Assembly: GCA_002110465.1 (NCBI GenBank)
Contig: NEED01000049.1
Span: forward strand, 310,001 to 374,000
Length of the DNA stretch: 64,000 nucleotides
Direction of reading: 5' to 3'
Source of the DNA: an unicellular cyanobacterium SU2
GTDB lineage: Bacteria > Cyanobacteriota > Cyanobacteriia > Cyanobacteriales > Microcystaceae
The notes beneath the pieces are model-generated. The model was given only the letters and a program-made list of their open reading frames with translations, was not told the origin of the DNA and did not search any database. A program made the translations under genes and the position numbers. Positions 53,052 through 63,600 of the stretch are shown one piece after another (the first letter of the stretch is position 1; every line of letters begins with the position of its first letter).

Positions 53052-54311
53052 TTATTGATCAGTGATGCTATTAGCTTGCTGTGATTCTGACTCGACACAT
53101 TCAAGGACACGAACCAGAACTGCCGCCGTATAATCACGGGTGGCTTTGCGATCAGGAGCAAACTCTGTTCCTTCTTCGTTAAGGGGAGTAGCAATACCAC
53201 AGTAACCTGACATTTGGTTAATGGAACTTTCAGCCCAATTACCAGAGATATCAGAAAACTGAACCGGTTCTTGGTTTTGCTGAATTTCTGGGGATAAGTT
53301 AAGTTGGTTTTTCAGGTGAATGGTTAAACGACGCATGGTGTCAATTAACTCAGCGCGAGTGATGGACTCGGTGGGTTGAAGGGTATTGTTAGGGTTCCCG
53401 ATATTGAGAAAGTTCCATTGAGCCCATTTGATTTTTTTTGCACTCCAGCGATCGCCTGACACATCTTTAAAAGGAATAATATCCCGTTGGGGTTGTGCGT
53501 TTAAATCAACTTTATAGACTTTATCAAGAGCATCAACAGCCATAACAATTAGTTGTTCACGGGTAATAGCCTCTTGGGGACGAAATGTATTATCTTCAAA
53601 TCCAGCCACAATTCCCATAGCTACGGCTTGTTCAACTTCGGGCTGATAGATATTATCGCTAATGTCCATAAAGAAGGCTTCTGAACGAGTATCAGCTACT
53701 GGAGTGGCTGTTGCGTCACCGTTACTGGCAATCTCAGTTTCTTCTACTTCTCCAGCGATCGCTGCGCGAGATCCACTTAAATAGAAGTGTCCTAATACCT
53801 TCCCTTGATAAGCGCGTTTGGAAAATTCCCACCCAGGGTTAAGAATCACTTTCATAAACCCAGACGCTAATCCTTTGGTGCTACCGAGAACAATTTCTTG
53901 GTAATTTCCTGATCGGGGAGTTCCTACTAATACTAATTCTCCATCACGAGGAACTAAACGCAACAGATAATCTAATCCTAAATCGTTTCCATCTACCCGA
54001 ATCGAGTAGCCATTACTATCAGTAGCACGGCGACAAATTCCCGTAAAATCATAGTTGAGCAATAAAGGATCAACTAAGACAGGATTAGAGCCACTTTCAG
54101 TCCAACAGTCCCGTTTATCGGGGATTTGTTCAATAATGAGCAGATCGTATTTTCCTTCTCCGTAAGGTCTGGCGATCGCAATTACGTTATCTTGTTGAAT
54201 TGCTTGTTCATCGAAGGTGGAAGCTTTGACGGGAGTATTATTAAAAGGAATTAGAGTGGTAAAGGCAATAGTTGCTAGGCTGGCGAGTCTTAAGGATAAG
54301 TTCAATTTCAT
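53052..54311 (-). CDS. secreted DUF3747 protein with S-layer homology domains
   Basis: A 419-residue exported protein. A signal peptide is clear (MKLNLSLRLASLATIAFTTL, cleavage near VKAS). Residues ~30-190 are the cyanobacterial DUF3747 domain (VIAIARPYGEGKYDLLIIEQ, DCWTESG). From about residue 225 come SLH repeats: FMDISDNIYQPEVEQAVAMG with TFRPQEAITREQLIV, then PFKDVSGDRWSAKKIKWAQ, then FSDISGNWAESSINQMSGY. SLH domains anchor proteins to cell-wall polymers at the periphery. Probable cell-surface structural or binding function. Confidence 0.92.
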   Translation of the reverse strand: MKLNLSLRLASLATIAFTTLIPFNNTPVKASTFDEQAIQQDNVIAIARPYGEGKYDLLIIEQIPDKRDCWTESGSNPVLVDPLLLNYDFTGICRRATDSNGYSIRVDGNDLGLDYLLRLVPRDGELVLVGTPRSGNYQEIVLGSTKGLASGFMKVILNPGWEFSKRAYQGKVLGHFYLSGSRAAIAGEVEETEIASNGDATATPVADTRSEAFFMDISDNIYQPEVEQAVAMGIVAGFEDNTFRPQEAITREQLIVMAVDALDKVYKVDLNAQPQRDIIPFKDVSGDRWSAKKIKWAQWNFLNIGNPNNTLQPTESITRAELIDTMRRLTIHLKNQLNLSPEIQQNQEPVQFSDISGNWAESSINQMSGYCGIATPLNEEGTEFAPDRKATRDYTAAVLVRVLECVESESQQANSITDQ

Positions 54312-54658
54312 GGCTTTTCTATAAACAAAAGTCTTGTTACTGTGATTATTTGAATAATTAGGTCAGGTGATCCCACTCATCGTAATTGTTTGACCCTATA
54401 GATGAGTATGGAGTTCCGTTATCTTTGACCCTCTTACTATTAACCCTTTAAGGTTAACGAATCTAAAATCTATTTATTAGAAGTACCATAAACTTAACAT
54501 AACTAGAGATTATAGGAGTGACGCTTAAAAAACTGACTCTATCAACTCCTCGTTTTCTTTTTAATTGCCTTTCTGACTTAAGAAAATTTTTAGGTCAGGA
54601 TTTCTACTGACATTTCAGTTAAACTATTGGTAACAGAACAAGCGATCGCCTAACCTCT
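54312..54658. other. intergenic promoter region
   Basis: A 347-base divergent gap between the SLH gene and the DUF255 gene. ACTCATC (54377) and GATGAGT (54402) form an inverted repeat with an 18-base spacer. No RNA gene or small coding frame seen. Confidence 0.4.
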
Positions 54659-56722
54659 ATGTCTAACCGTCTGGCTGCGGCTCAAAGTCTTTACCTACGC
54701 AAACACGCTGATAATCCCATCGATTGGTGGTATTGGTGCGATGAAGCCCTTTCAACGGCAAAAAATGAAAATAAACCTATTTTTCTGTCTATTGGCTATT
54801 CTAGCTGTCACTGGTGTACGGTGATGGAAGGAGAAGCTTTTTCCGATCAGGCGATCGCAGATTACCTTAACGCTAATTTTCTTCCTATCAAAGTAGACCG
54901 AGAAGAACGCCCTGACTTAGATAGCATTTATATGCAGGCGGTTCAAATGATGGGGTTACAAGGGGGTTGGCCGCTTAACATTTTCTTGACCCCTGGGGAT
55001 CTGGTTCCTTTCTATGGAGGAACCTATTTTCCGGTTGAACCTCGTTATGGCCGCCCAGGTTTTTTGCAAGTTTTACAGTCAATTCGCCGTTTTTACGATA
55101 CAGAAACCGAAAAACTCAATAGTTTTAAACAAGAAATTTTAGGAACGTTAGAAAGGTCAGCGATTCTTCCCCCAACAGATACCCAATTACTTAACAATGA
55201 GCTTTTTTATCAGGGAATTACCACCAATACCGAAATTATTAAGGTAAGTTTCCAAAGTATTAATCGTCCTTGTTTTCCGATGATTCCTTATGCGAATGTT
55301 GCCTTACAAGGGAGTCGGTTTGCTTGGGAAACCAATGAAGATGGTAAAGCATTAGCTTATCAACGGGGGGAAGATTTAGCCCTAGGGGGAATTTACGATC
55401 ATGTAGGAGGCGGTTTCCATCGCTATACCGTAGATTCTACCTGGACAGTCCCCCATTTTGAAAAGATGCTCTATGATAATGGGCAAATTGTCGAATATTT
55501 AGCGAATCTTTGGAGTCAAGGACACACCGAACCCGCTTTTAAACGAGCGATCGCCCATACAGTTGAATGGTTGCAACGGGAAATGACTGCTCCCCAGGGC
55601 TATTTTTATGCCGCTCAAGATGCCGATAATTTCACCACTCCCGAAGAAAAAGAACCCGAAGAAGGGGCATTTTATGTCTGGAGTTATCAACAGTTACAAG
55701 AGAGTTTAACTTCAAAAGAATTAGACTTATTAGGGGAAGCTTTTACCATTACTCTAGAAGGGAATTTTGAAGAAAAAAATGTTTTACAACGTCGTCAAAA
55801 AGGAGAATTTTCAGAAGGGTTAGAAAAGATATTAAATAAATTATTCATGTTACGTTATGGCAGTCCCAAAGAAGCGTTAGCAACGTTTCCCCCTGCGAAA
55901 AATAACGAAGAAGCCAAAACTAAATCGTGGCCAGGGCGTATTCCTCCAGTCACAGATACAAAAATGATTGTTGCTTGGAATAGTTTAATGATTTCGGGGT
56001 TAGCCAGAGCTTATGGCGTGTTTGGAGAACGTTTATATTGGGAATTAGCGGTTAAAGCCACTGAGTTTATACTTAACGAACAATGGCCAGAAAAAAGATT
56101 ACATCGCATCAATTATGATGGTCAACCATCAGTGTTAGCTCAGTCAGAAGATTACGCCTTATTTATTAAAGCATTATTAGACTTACAAACTGCCAATCCT
56201 GGCCAAACCCAATGGTTAGAAAAAGCCATCGTTGTTCAACAAGAATTTGATGAATTTTTCTGGAGTCTAGATAGGGGAGGTTATTTTAATAATGCGTCCG
56301 ATAATAGTGAAGATTTATTAGTCCGTGAACGCAGTTATATTGACAATGCTACCCCCTCAGCCAATGGTGCTGCTTTAAGTAATTTAGTCCGTTTAGCTCG
56401 ACTAACAGATAATTTAGACTATCTTAACCGTGCTGAACAAGGGCTAAAGGCATTTAGTAGTGTTTTAAGTCAATCTCCTAAAGCTTGTCCTAGTTTATTT
56501 TTAGCCCTAGACTGGTATCGTTTTGGTAATTCGGTACGAACCAAACCAGAAATCTTGCAGCAATTAATTCCCCAATATCTTCCTACCACCGTTTATTGCA
56601 TTGATCATAATCTACCTAACAATTCCATCGGGTTACTTTGTCAAGGGTTAGCTTGCTTAGAACCAGCCCAAACCCTAGAAAAATTGTTAGATCAATTACA
56701 AGAGGCTAATTCCTTATCGTAA
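54659..56722 (+). CDS. thioredoxin-domain protein, DUF255/YyaL (SPATA20) family
   Basis: A 687-residue protein. Residues 1-~165 are a thioredoxin-like domain (HADNPIDWWYWCDEALSTAK, SIGYSSCHWCTVMEGEAF with the CHWC pair, VDREERPDLDSIYMQAVQMM). The remainder is an (alpha/alpha)6 barrel related to N-acylglucosamine 2-epimerases and cellobiose epimerases (GGIYDHVGGGFHRYTVD, VPHFEKMLYDNGQIVEYLAN). It is widespread and its function is undefined; a redox-linked or sugar-binding role is proposed for the family. It is followed at once by a tRNA gene on the other strand. Confidence 0.93.
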   Translation: MSNRLAAAQSLYLRKHADNPIDWWYWCDEALSTAKNENKPIFLSIGYSSCHWCTVMEGEAFSDQAIADYLNANFLPIKVDREERPDLDSIYMQAVQMMGLQGGWPLNIFLTPGDLVPFYGGTYFPVEPRYGRPGFLQVLQSIRRFYDTETEKLNSFKQEILGTLERSAILPPTDTQLLNNELFYQGITTNTEIIKVSFQSINRPCFPMIPYANVALQGSRFAWETNEDGKALAYQRGEDLALGGIYDHVGGGFHRYTVDSTWTVPHFEKMLYDNGQIVEYLANLWSQGHTEPAFKRAIAHTVEWLQREMTAPQGYFYAAQDADNFTTPEEKEPEEGAFYVWSYQQLQESLTSKELDLLGEAFTITLEGNFEEKNVLQRRQKGEFSEGLEKILNKLFMLRYGSPKEALATFPPAKNNEEAKTKSWPGRIPPVTDTKMIVAWNSLMISGLARAYGVFGERLYWELAVKATEFILNEQWPEKRLHRINYDGQPSVLAQSEDYALFIKALLDLQTANPGQTQWLEKAIVVQQEFDEFFWSLDRGGYFNNASDNSEDLLVRERSYIDNATPSANGAALSNLVRLARLTDNLDYLNRAEQGLKAFSSVLSQSPKACPSLFLALDWYRFGNSVRTKPEILQQLIPQYLPTTVYCIDHNLPNNSIGLLCQGLACLEPAQTLEKLLDQLQEANSLS

Positions 56723-56739
56723 ATTTTCTTAAAAGTCTA

Positions 56740-56811
<72 letters not shown>

Positions 56812-56979
56812 ATTTCTACAAACTTTATTATTATATCAAAAGATTACAGCAATTGTGCAATTTAGAAAACTGCCATAATAAAAACTACCTTTTAACTGAA
56901 GGCGAGTATACACTAAAAGCGGAGGATCGGCGAATTTATTATTTAGTGAACTTAATCGTCGAAAGTAGATTTCAAATTT

Positions 56980-57327
56980 ATGATCAATACCACTCGCCAG
57001 ACATTTTTATCGATCGCCCTCTTGATAGTCGGTTTAGGGACTGTTATTACCACTGTCAAAACTGTTCGCGCCCAATCTGATCCCTTTACTGATTTCTTCA
57101 ATAAAGATTGTGTTCCAGAAGCCCAAAAATCAGGGCTGACCAAGGAAGAGGCTCAAAAAGGATGCACCTGTACTGTTAATAGCCTAAAAAATAAATATAC
57201 ATCCAATGACTTTCGGAATTTATTGACTAAGTATCGTGGTGGAGATGCTAAGGCTAAACAAACCTTAACATCCTATGGTCAAACGTGCTTTGATCAAGTT
57301 CTTGAAGATATCCTCTTTGAAAATTAA
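56980..57327 (+). CDS. small secreted protein with conserved-looking cysteines
   Basis: A 115-residue protein with an N-terminal signal peptide (TFLSIALLIVGLGTVITTVK, cleavage near VRAQS). The mature part is helical with four cysteines (KDCVPEA, KGCTCTVN, GQTCFDQ), compatible with two disulfides in the periplasm. The C-T-C spacing with helices is similar to small cyanobacterial exported proteins of unknown function. No clear ribosome binding site. It sits between tRNA-Cys and an RND permease gene. Confidence 0.7.
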   Translation: MINTTRQTFLSIALLIVGLGTVITTVKTVRAQSDPFTDFFNKDCVPEAQKSGLTKEEAQKGCTCTVNSLKNKYTSNDFRNLLTKYRGGDAKAKQTLTSYGQTCFDQVLEDILFEN

Positions 57328-57403
57328 GAAATAGTCAATCAGGACTGAATTCTATAGACTCCTTGGTATAACCAAAAGAGGATGATAGTCAAGTAGTAGC
57401 TCG

Positions 57404-60046
57404 ATGAAACCACTCCTCCGAGAACGCCTGAATATTTCTCGCTTTGCCATTAAATATGCACGGTTGACCCTGTTTTTTTGGATTGCTGTAACGATTGCAG
57501 GGATTTTCGCCTTTAGTTCCCTGAAATATGCCCTCTTTCCTGATGTTACTTTTCCTGTGGTCATTATCCAGGCGACTGCTCCCTTTGATAGTGCCGAGGA
57601 AACGGAATTAAAATTAACCAATCCCCTCGAAGAATCTCTGCGATCGCTCAACCAGGCTGAGTTATTTTCTTCTAGCTATCCTAGGCAAAGTATTATTAAT
57701 GTGGTGTTTGATGGGGGATTGAGTCTTGATCAGTCCACCCAAACGGTTAAAACAGCCCTCAAACAAGCTAATTTACCTGCTAATACTAATATTAAAGTCA
57801 GACCTTTCAGTATCAATGAATCAGCAGTCGTTAGTTATGCCATTCAAAGTGAAACTGAATCCCTTGAAACCTTAGCAAATATTGCTCGACAGCAAATTAT
57901 TCCCCCGTTGGACAAATTACCAGGGGTAAGTCGAGTGGAATTGTTAGGAGACGGCAATTTTAGGCAAGCAGACGACAGTAATTCTGATCAACTCAATCCC
58001 CCAACTTTGGTGCGCTTCAATGGGGAAAATATCTTATCAATACAAGTGGTAAAAGAGGCTGATGCTAACACCCTAAATGTGGTGAGTCGTACCCAAAAAG
58101 CCATAGAAACCTTACAAAAAACCTTACCCGATGTCCAGTTAATTCTGGCCGAAACCCAGGCTGATTATATCGAAGAAGCGACTCAATCTACTATAGAGGC
58201 ATTAATCGGGGCAATTGTTCTGGCAATTTTGGTTATTTTCCCATTTTTACGCAATTTTAAGGCAACTTTAATTACTGCATTGGCCATTCCCATTTCTTTG
58301 TTAGGGACGGCTATTGTCATGGCGATCGCGGGATTTAATCTCGAAACCCTGACTTTATTAGCATTAGCCTTAGTGATTGGCATTATTGTTGATGATGCCA
58401 TTGTCGATGTAGAAAATATTGCTCGTCACATTGACCGTGGAGAAACCCCCAGAGAAGCAGCGATTAAAGGAACTGACGAAATCGGCTTAACGGTGACGAC
58501 TTCAACGGTGACGATTGCCGCTGTATTTATTCCGATTGCCCTAGTGGGAGGCAACCTGGGACAATTCTTTAAACCGTTTGGTTTAACCGTTTCTGCGGCT
58601 GTTTTGATTTCCTTAGTCGTTGCCCGAACTTTATCCCCTGTTTTAGCGGTTTATTGGCTCAAACCAAGGAGAGAAGCCTCAAAAAAAACAAAAGAATTTT
58701 TCTTAGTGCGTCCTTATCGGAATTTATTAAATTGGTCTTTAAAAAATCGTAAGACAGTGATCGCTATTGCCTTAATTAGTTTGATTTTAGGAGTATCTTT
58801 AATTCCTTTAATTCCCAAAGGGTTTGTTCCTAAATTAGATCGGGGAGAATTTAATATTGTTTATACCTTACCTGTTCCTAAAGTTCCTGAAAGACTGCAA
58901 ACTAATCTTAATCAGAATAGTTCGTCATTGATTGGGGGTTTATCCCAATCTCCTGAAAAATTTTTATTACGAGTTAATAGTCGTGTTGGCAAGAAGTTTG
59001 AAACGTTAGTTTTAGAAAATCCTAATGTAAAGTCTACCTATGCTATTGCTGGACTACGGGGTGATCCCCTCAAAGGGAAAATCTATGTCAAATTAAATAG
59101 CGATCGCCAATTTAGCACCAGTGAAGTTCAAGAACATATTCGGGCTATTTTACCGAAGTTGCGAGGGGGAAATACGAGTGTTGAAGATATTTTATTTGTG
59201 GAGACGGGAGATGATAGTCCCCTCAAAGTCGCTTTATTAGGAAATGATTTTAATCTTCTAAAAGAAACGGCACAAACCTTAAAATCTCGCATTGAAGAAA
59301 TCCCTGGATTAGTCGATGTTAAAATGTCTGGGGAAGATGAACAAACTATTGTCATTGAACATTTTCAAGGACAACGGGTTATTTATATAACTGCAAATTT
59401 AAAAGAAGGCATTGGGTTAGGAGATGTCACTAATCAAGTAATAAAAATTACTGAGTCAATTTTACCCCCTGGCATTAGTTTAGATATTCAAGGGGCATCA
59501 GCACAAGTTCGTAAAATTTTTAGGGAGTTTGCGATCGCTTTAACCCTGGCAATTATTTGTATGATGGTTGTTTTGTATATTCCTTTTGGACGGTGGTTAG
59601 AACCCTTAGTGGTTGTTTTGTCGTTACCATTGTCAATTATTGGGGCTATGTTTGCTTTACTAATTACTCAGAGTGATTTCGGAATGATTTCTTTAATTGG
59701 ATTAATTTTCTTATTAGGATTATTAGATAAAAATGCCGTTTTGTTAATGGATTATATTAACCAATTAAGGCAACAAGGAATCAATCGTCATCAGGCTATT
59801 GTAGAGACGGGAGAAGTCCGTCTCAGACCAATTATTATGACCACTACCTCGACAATTTTAGGAATGTTACCTATTGCTTTAGGATTAGGAGCCGGAGCAG
59901 AATTAAGACAGCCAATGGCTGTGGCTATTATAGGAGGATTAATCACCTCATCTTTATTGAGTTTAATTGTGGTTCCAGTTCTTTATACATTATTAGAAGA
60001 TGGATGGAAAAAAATATCTAATAAACCCCCTAAACTTCTCGACTAA
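57404..60046 (+). CDS. efflux RND transporter permease subunit
   Basis: An 880-residue inner-membrane transporter of the AcrB/MdtF superfamily, driven by proton influx. It has two six-helix bundles and two porter loops; the porter loops are short, so the protein is smaller than the usual 1,020-1,050 residues. Key motifs are the N-terminal FFWIAVTIAGIFAFSSLKYA, LALVIGIIVDDAIVDVENIA with the proton-relay Asp pair, and the second-half GLIFLLGLLDKNAVLLMDYI with the essential Lys-Asn. No membrane-fusion or outer-membrane factor gene is adjacent, so partners must be elsewhere. Confidence 0.93.
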   Translation: MKPLLRERLNISRFAIKYARLTLFFWIAVTIAGIFAFSSLKYALFPDVTFPVVIIQATAPFDSAEETELKLTNPLEESLRSLNQAELFSSSYPRQSIINVVFDGGLSLDQSTQTVKTALKQANLPANTNIKVRPFSINESAVVSYAIQSETESLETLANIARQQIIPPLDKLPGVSRVELLGDGNFRQADDSNSDQLNPPTLVRFNGENILSIQVVKEADANTLNVVSRTQKAIETLQKTLPDVQLILAETQADYIEEATQSTIEALIGAIVLAILVIFPFLRNFKATLITALAIPISLLGTAIVMAIAGFNLETLTLLALALVIGIIVDDAIVDVENIARHIDRGETPREAAIKGTDEIGLTVTTSTVTIAAVFIPIALVGGNLGQFFKPFGLTVSAAVLISLVVARTLSPVLAVYWLKPRREASKKTKEFFLVRPYRNLLNWSLKNRKTVIAIALISLILGVSLIPLIPKGFVPKLDRGEFNIVYTLPVPKVPERLQTNLNQNSSSLIGGLSQSPEKFLLRVNSRVGKKFETLVLENPNVKSTYAIAGLRGDPLKGKIYVKLNSDRQFSTSEVQEHIRAILPKLRGGNTSVEDILFVETGDDSPLKVALLGNDFNLLKETAQTLKSRIEEIPGLVDVKMSGEDEQTIVIEHFQGQRVIYITANLKEGIGLGDVTNQVIKITESILPPGISLDIQGASAQVRKIFREFAIALTLAIICMMVVLYIPFGRWLEPLVVVLSLPLSIIGAMFALLITQSDFGMISLIGLIFLLGLLDKNAVLLMDYINQLRQQGINRHQAIVETGEVRLRPIIMTTTSTILGMLPIALGLGAGAELRQPMAVAIIGGLITSSLLSLIVVPVLYTLLEDGWKKISNKPPKLLD

Positions 60047-60053
60047 TTGACAA

Positions 60054-60545
60054 TCAGTTCATCGGGGAAGCTAGGCGATCTACATCCAAAATAAACACGG
60101 TAACAACTTTATCTTCTTGCTCAAATCTTGTTACATGACTTGCCATTTTTAGCGTATCTGCTTGACGATAAGAATCAGGTAAAACCTTAATCTTTGATAC
60201 AGAAATATCTATTAAGGTTGGGGTTTTTTCTACTACAAGTGCAAAAGATTCATTAAAACTATTTTTAGCGAGAATAATAAAAGGCTGAGTGTGAGAAACA
60301 ATTGATTGACTTACATTAAACAAACGCTTATGGAGATTAATCGCCGTTATTTCTTGATTATTAATATTAATTAATCCCACATCAGTCGTTCCACTTCCCT
60401 GCATATCCGTATAACGTAGGACTTTTTGCACTGATTCTATTTTCAAGGCTAAATCAAGTTTCCCAACCTGAAAAACCAGTAATTTCTGGGATTGATTATT
60501 CTTATTTTCAGTTTTAGTAGTTAGGTTAAAATAAGTTTGATTCAT
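60054..60545 (-). CDS. cheW: CheW-like chemotaxis adaptor
   Basis: A 163-residue CheW/PixI-type adaptor linking receptors with a CheA kinase. The two-barrel fold shows LLVFQVGKLDLALKIESVQK, GLININNQEITAINLHKRLF and SFALVVEKTPTLIDISVSKI. It lies 84 bases downstream of the hybrid cheA on the same strand, so both probably serve one phototaxis or motility (pil/tax-type) system. Confidence 0.9.
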   Translation of the reverse strand: MNQTYFNLTTKTENKNNQSQKLLVFQVGKLDLALKIESVQKVLRYTDMQGSGTTDVGLININNQEITAINLHKRLFNVSQSIVSHTQPFIILAKNSFNESFALVVEKTPTLIDISVSKIKVLPDSYRQADTLKMASHVTRFEQEDKVVTVFILDVDRLASPMN

Positions 60546-60629
60546 TTGATTTAATATCTCCTAAACAATAACGAAAAATTGAGAATTAATTGATTAATAG
60601 AAAGCTCAGATAATAATCTTTTCTAAATT

Positions 60630-63600
60630 CTAAATTCTTAACGAGGGTTGATCAACCATTAACCCTTGAATAGCCTCTAAAAACTGGTTTTCAATATAGG
60701 GTTTGGTAAAGTAAGCACTTGCTCCCAAATGAGTAGCCAACTGACGATGTTTTTCACTACTACGAGAAGTAAGCATCGCCACAGGAATTTCCATCAAATC
60801 AGGATAACCACGGCGTTTACCCAAAAACTCAAACCCATTCATATTGGGCATTTCTATATCACAGATGACTAATTTTACCCCCGAATTTTGCTGTAATTGT
60901 TCGAGCGCATCGTAACCATCTTTTGCCTGTAAAACACGATATCCTGTCCTTTGTAAGGTTAAGGCTAAAGTTCGCCGTAAGGTCGCTGAATCATCCACAA
61001 CTAAAATGGTCGGGGTTTCACGAACTGACATCTCAATTGAGGAACGAATATCTGATGTTGTGGGTGTAATTTTTTCAAACTCCTGATTAGACAACTTAGG
61101 ATTAAAGAACTGTTCAATCAGAAGATTCCCATCAATTACTGGAATTAGCGTCCCATCCCCTAAAATCGTACAACCATAGGTATATTTAGGAGCCGCGATC
61201 GCCTGGCCAAAAGGTTTAATCACCAATTCTTGCTCTGTCACCAAACGAGTGACTTCTAGGGCATAAAATTGTTGTCCCTGACGGAGAATTAAAAGAGGTA
61301 ATCCCCAATCTTCAGGATGAGGAACTGCTTGGAGAGCTTTACTAATAAACCCATTTCCTAAAGGACAACGATACTCTAGAAGATGTTCAAGGGAATAAAT
61401 CGGAATAATTTGCTCTTTCCAGTACAAAAATCGCTTAGTTCCTGATTTTTTGATTTCTTGCTCTTGGGGCATTATTATATCGTCGATACTATCTGACGGT
61501 AGAGCGATCGCCGTTTTCGTCCCTGTTTCGTGTTCAAGTAAACAGACTAACAATTTCCCAATGGTAAGGGTTAACGGGAGACTCAGGGTAAAACTTGTTC
61601 CCTGGCCAGGAATAGAACTCACCCACACATTCCCTTTAAGGGTTCGCAGTTGTTCCCGAACTACATCTAACCCGACTCCCCGTCCTGATAAATCACTGAC
61701 TTGGGTAGCAGTAGAAAATCCTGGCTCAAAAATCAGATTTTGCAATTGTTCTTTACTGAGAGTTGGCAACTGTTCTGGGGTGATTAAACCAACGTTAACG
61801 GCTTTTTGTGCAATCTTATCGAGGTTAAGTCCTCTTCCATCGTCTCTCATTTCAATAATGGTTTGGTTGCCTTGATGATAGGCATGAATATAAATATTAC
61901 CCGTTTCAGATTTGCCTAACTGACGGCGCATTTCTGGGGGTTCAATGCCGTGATCAAAAGCATTACGGAGCAGGTGTAATAAAGGATCATAGAGTTTTTC
62001 TAAGGCAGCTTTCTCAACTAAAACCCCAGTGCCATGTAAGTGGAGTTTCACTCGTTTTTTGTAGCTAGTTGAAAGATCTCGTAATACTCTGGGGAATCGA
62101 TTTAAAATTTCTGATAAAGGTAACATTCGCGCCCACATTAACTCATCCCGAAGATAGTTCAACATTTGACGCTGTTGATTTAGGGTTTGATTAGAAGCAT
62201 TAGCAAACAGGACAATATCATCAACAGATTCCTCTAGCTGAATCATCTGATCAAGCATCGTCTGTAGCATAAAATGGATTGTTCCATAAGAATCCATTTC
62301 CAAGGAATCAAAATCGGGGGTGAGTCCTTGTTCTGGGGTTGAGAGATTGACAGAAGAAGTAATTTTCTCAGATGACTTATGAAAATTACCGTAGCGTTCA
62401 GGAGCAATCAGCATTTGGTCAGAAAATTCGCGCAATTTCCCTGTCATTTCTTGGAAACGCCGAAAACGATCTACTAATGTTTTCACTTCTCCTTGCAGTT
62501 GATCATTATTCAAAGACAAACTATTGCGGTTAATCGCTAATTCCCCGATTAAATTATTCATCCGTTCAAGTCGCTCAAAATCTACCTTAACCGATAGATT
62601 ACCTGCAACCCCTTGGTTTTTTCGGTTTCCTTTGGTTTCCTGTGGTGATGAAGTCTCATGTTTCTGGTTTTGAGCAGGGGAAAGATGATGATCGCCTTGA
62701 TCTTTGATTATTTTCTGACTTTCTGGTTCTAGGATTGATTCGTTACTTTCGGTTCCTTCTTCTGGTTCAACAATTGGTGGTAATTCATCGAATATTGCCT
62801 CAACTGATTGAACCATCTGTTCAAGATGTTCCGTTGCAACGTCTGGGGTTTCGTCTAAACTAGATCTGTCTGAAGACAAAGACTCATTTTCTAGTCCTCT
62901 AAACACATCATCTAACGAGGGAACATTGGCAAAGTCTACTTCAGGTGTTGAAATTTCAGACGAGGCGATCGCCTCAGCAATATTATCATCAATACTATGG
63001 CCGAAAATATCATCTAAAGGAGGCGCATTAGCAAAGTCTACTTCCGTTTCTGGATTCTCAGCAATGGTTTCTTGAGAGATAATGTCTGAGTTAGTGTCTA
63101 GTTTTTCTTCTGGGACTTCTTCCTCAAAAAACCCCAGTTCTAGAAAACCCGAATTAGTCCCATCGGACTGATCCTCAAATAAATCATCGAGAGAAAGGCT
63201 AGAGAGAGGATTTAAGGAAGTAGATGACTCAAAAGAGGCTGAATCCAGGTCAGAATCTGAGTCAGAGGTTCTTTCAATTTTCGATTCAAGCCAACCTAAC
63301 AGAGCAGTTGAAGGTTCTCCCCCTTGAGTGCGATCGCCTTCTTCAAGGACTTGGTGATAACTATTTTGAAAATCGGCTAAGGCTACCTGAGCAATAGCCA
63401 ACGCTTGATCCTGATGCTGTTCAACGGCGGTTAATACCGTTTCGGCGATCGCCCCAAACCCTGGTAAATTCAATAACTCACTAAATCCGCGAAAAACCTC
63501 CATCTGATTTTTCAATTCAGTGGCCACATCATAACCATTAGGACTAGCCACCACCGTCCTTAAATGATCTAATCCTTGAGCCACATCCACTTCAAAAATT

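Noticed and set aside
56853-57080. Plus-strand 75-codon frame before the secreted protein
   Set aside because: It overlaps the better supported signal-peptide gene in another frame and has no signs of its own.
57352-57651. Minus-strand 99-codon frame opposite the RND gene start
   Set aside because: Shadow of a strong coding region; the RND N terminus is clearly real.
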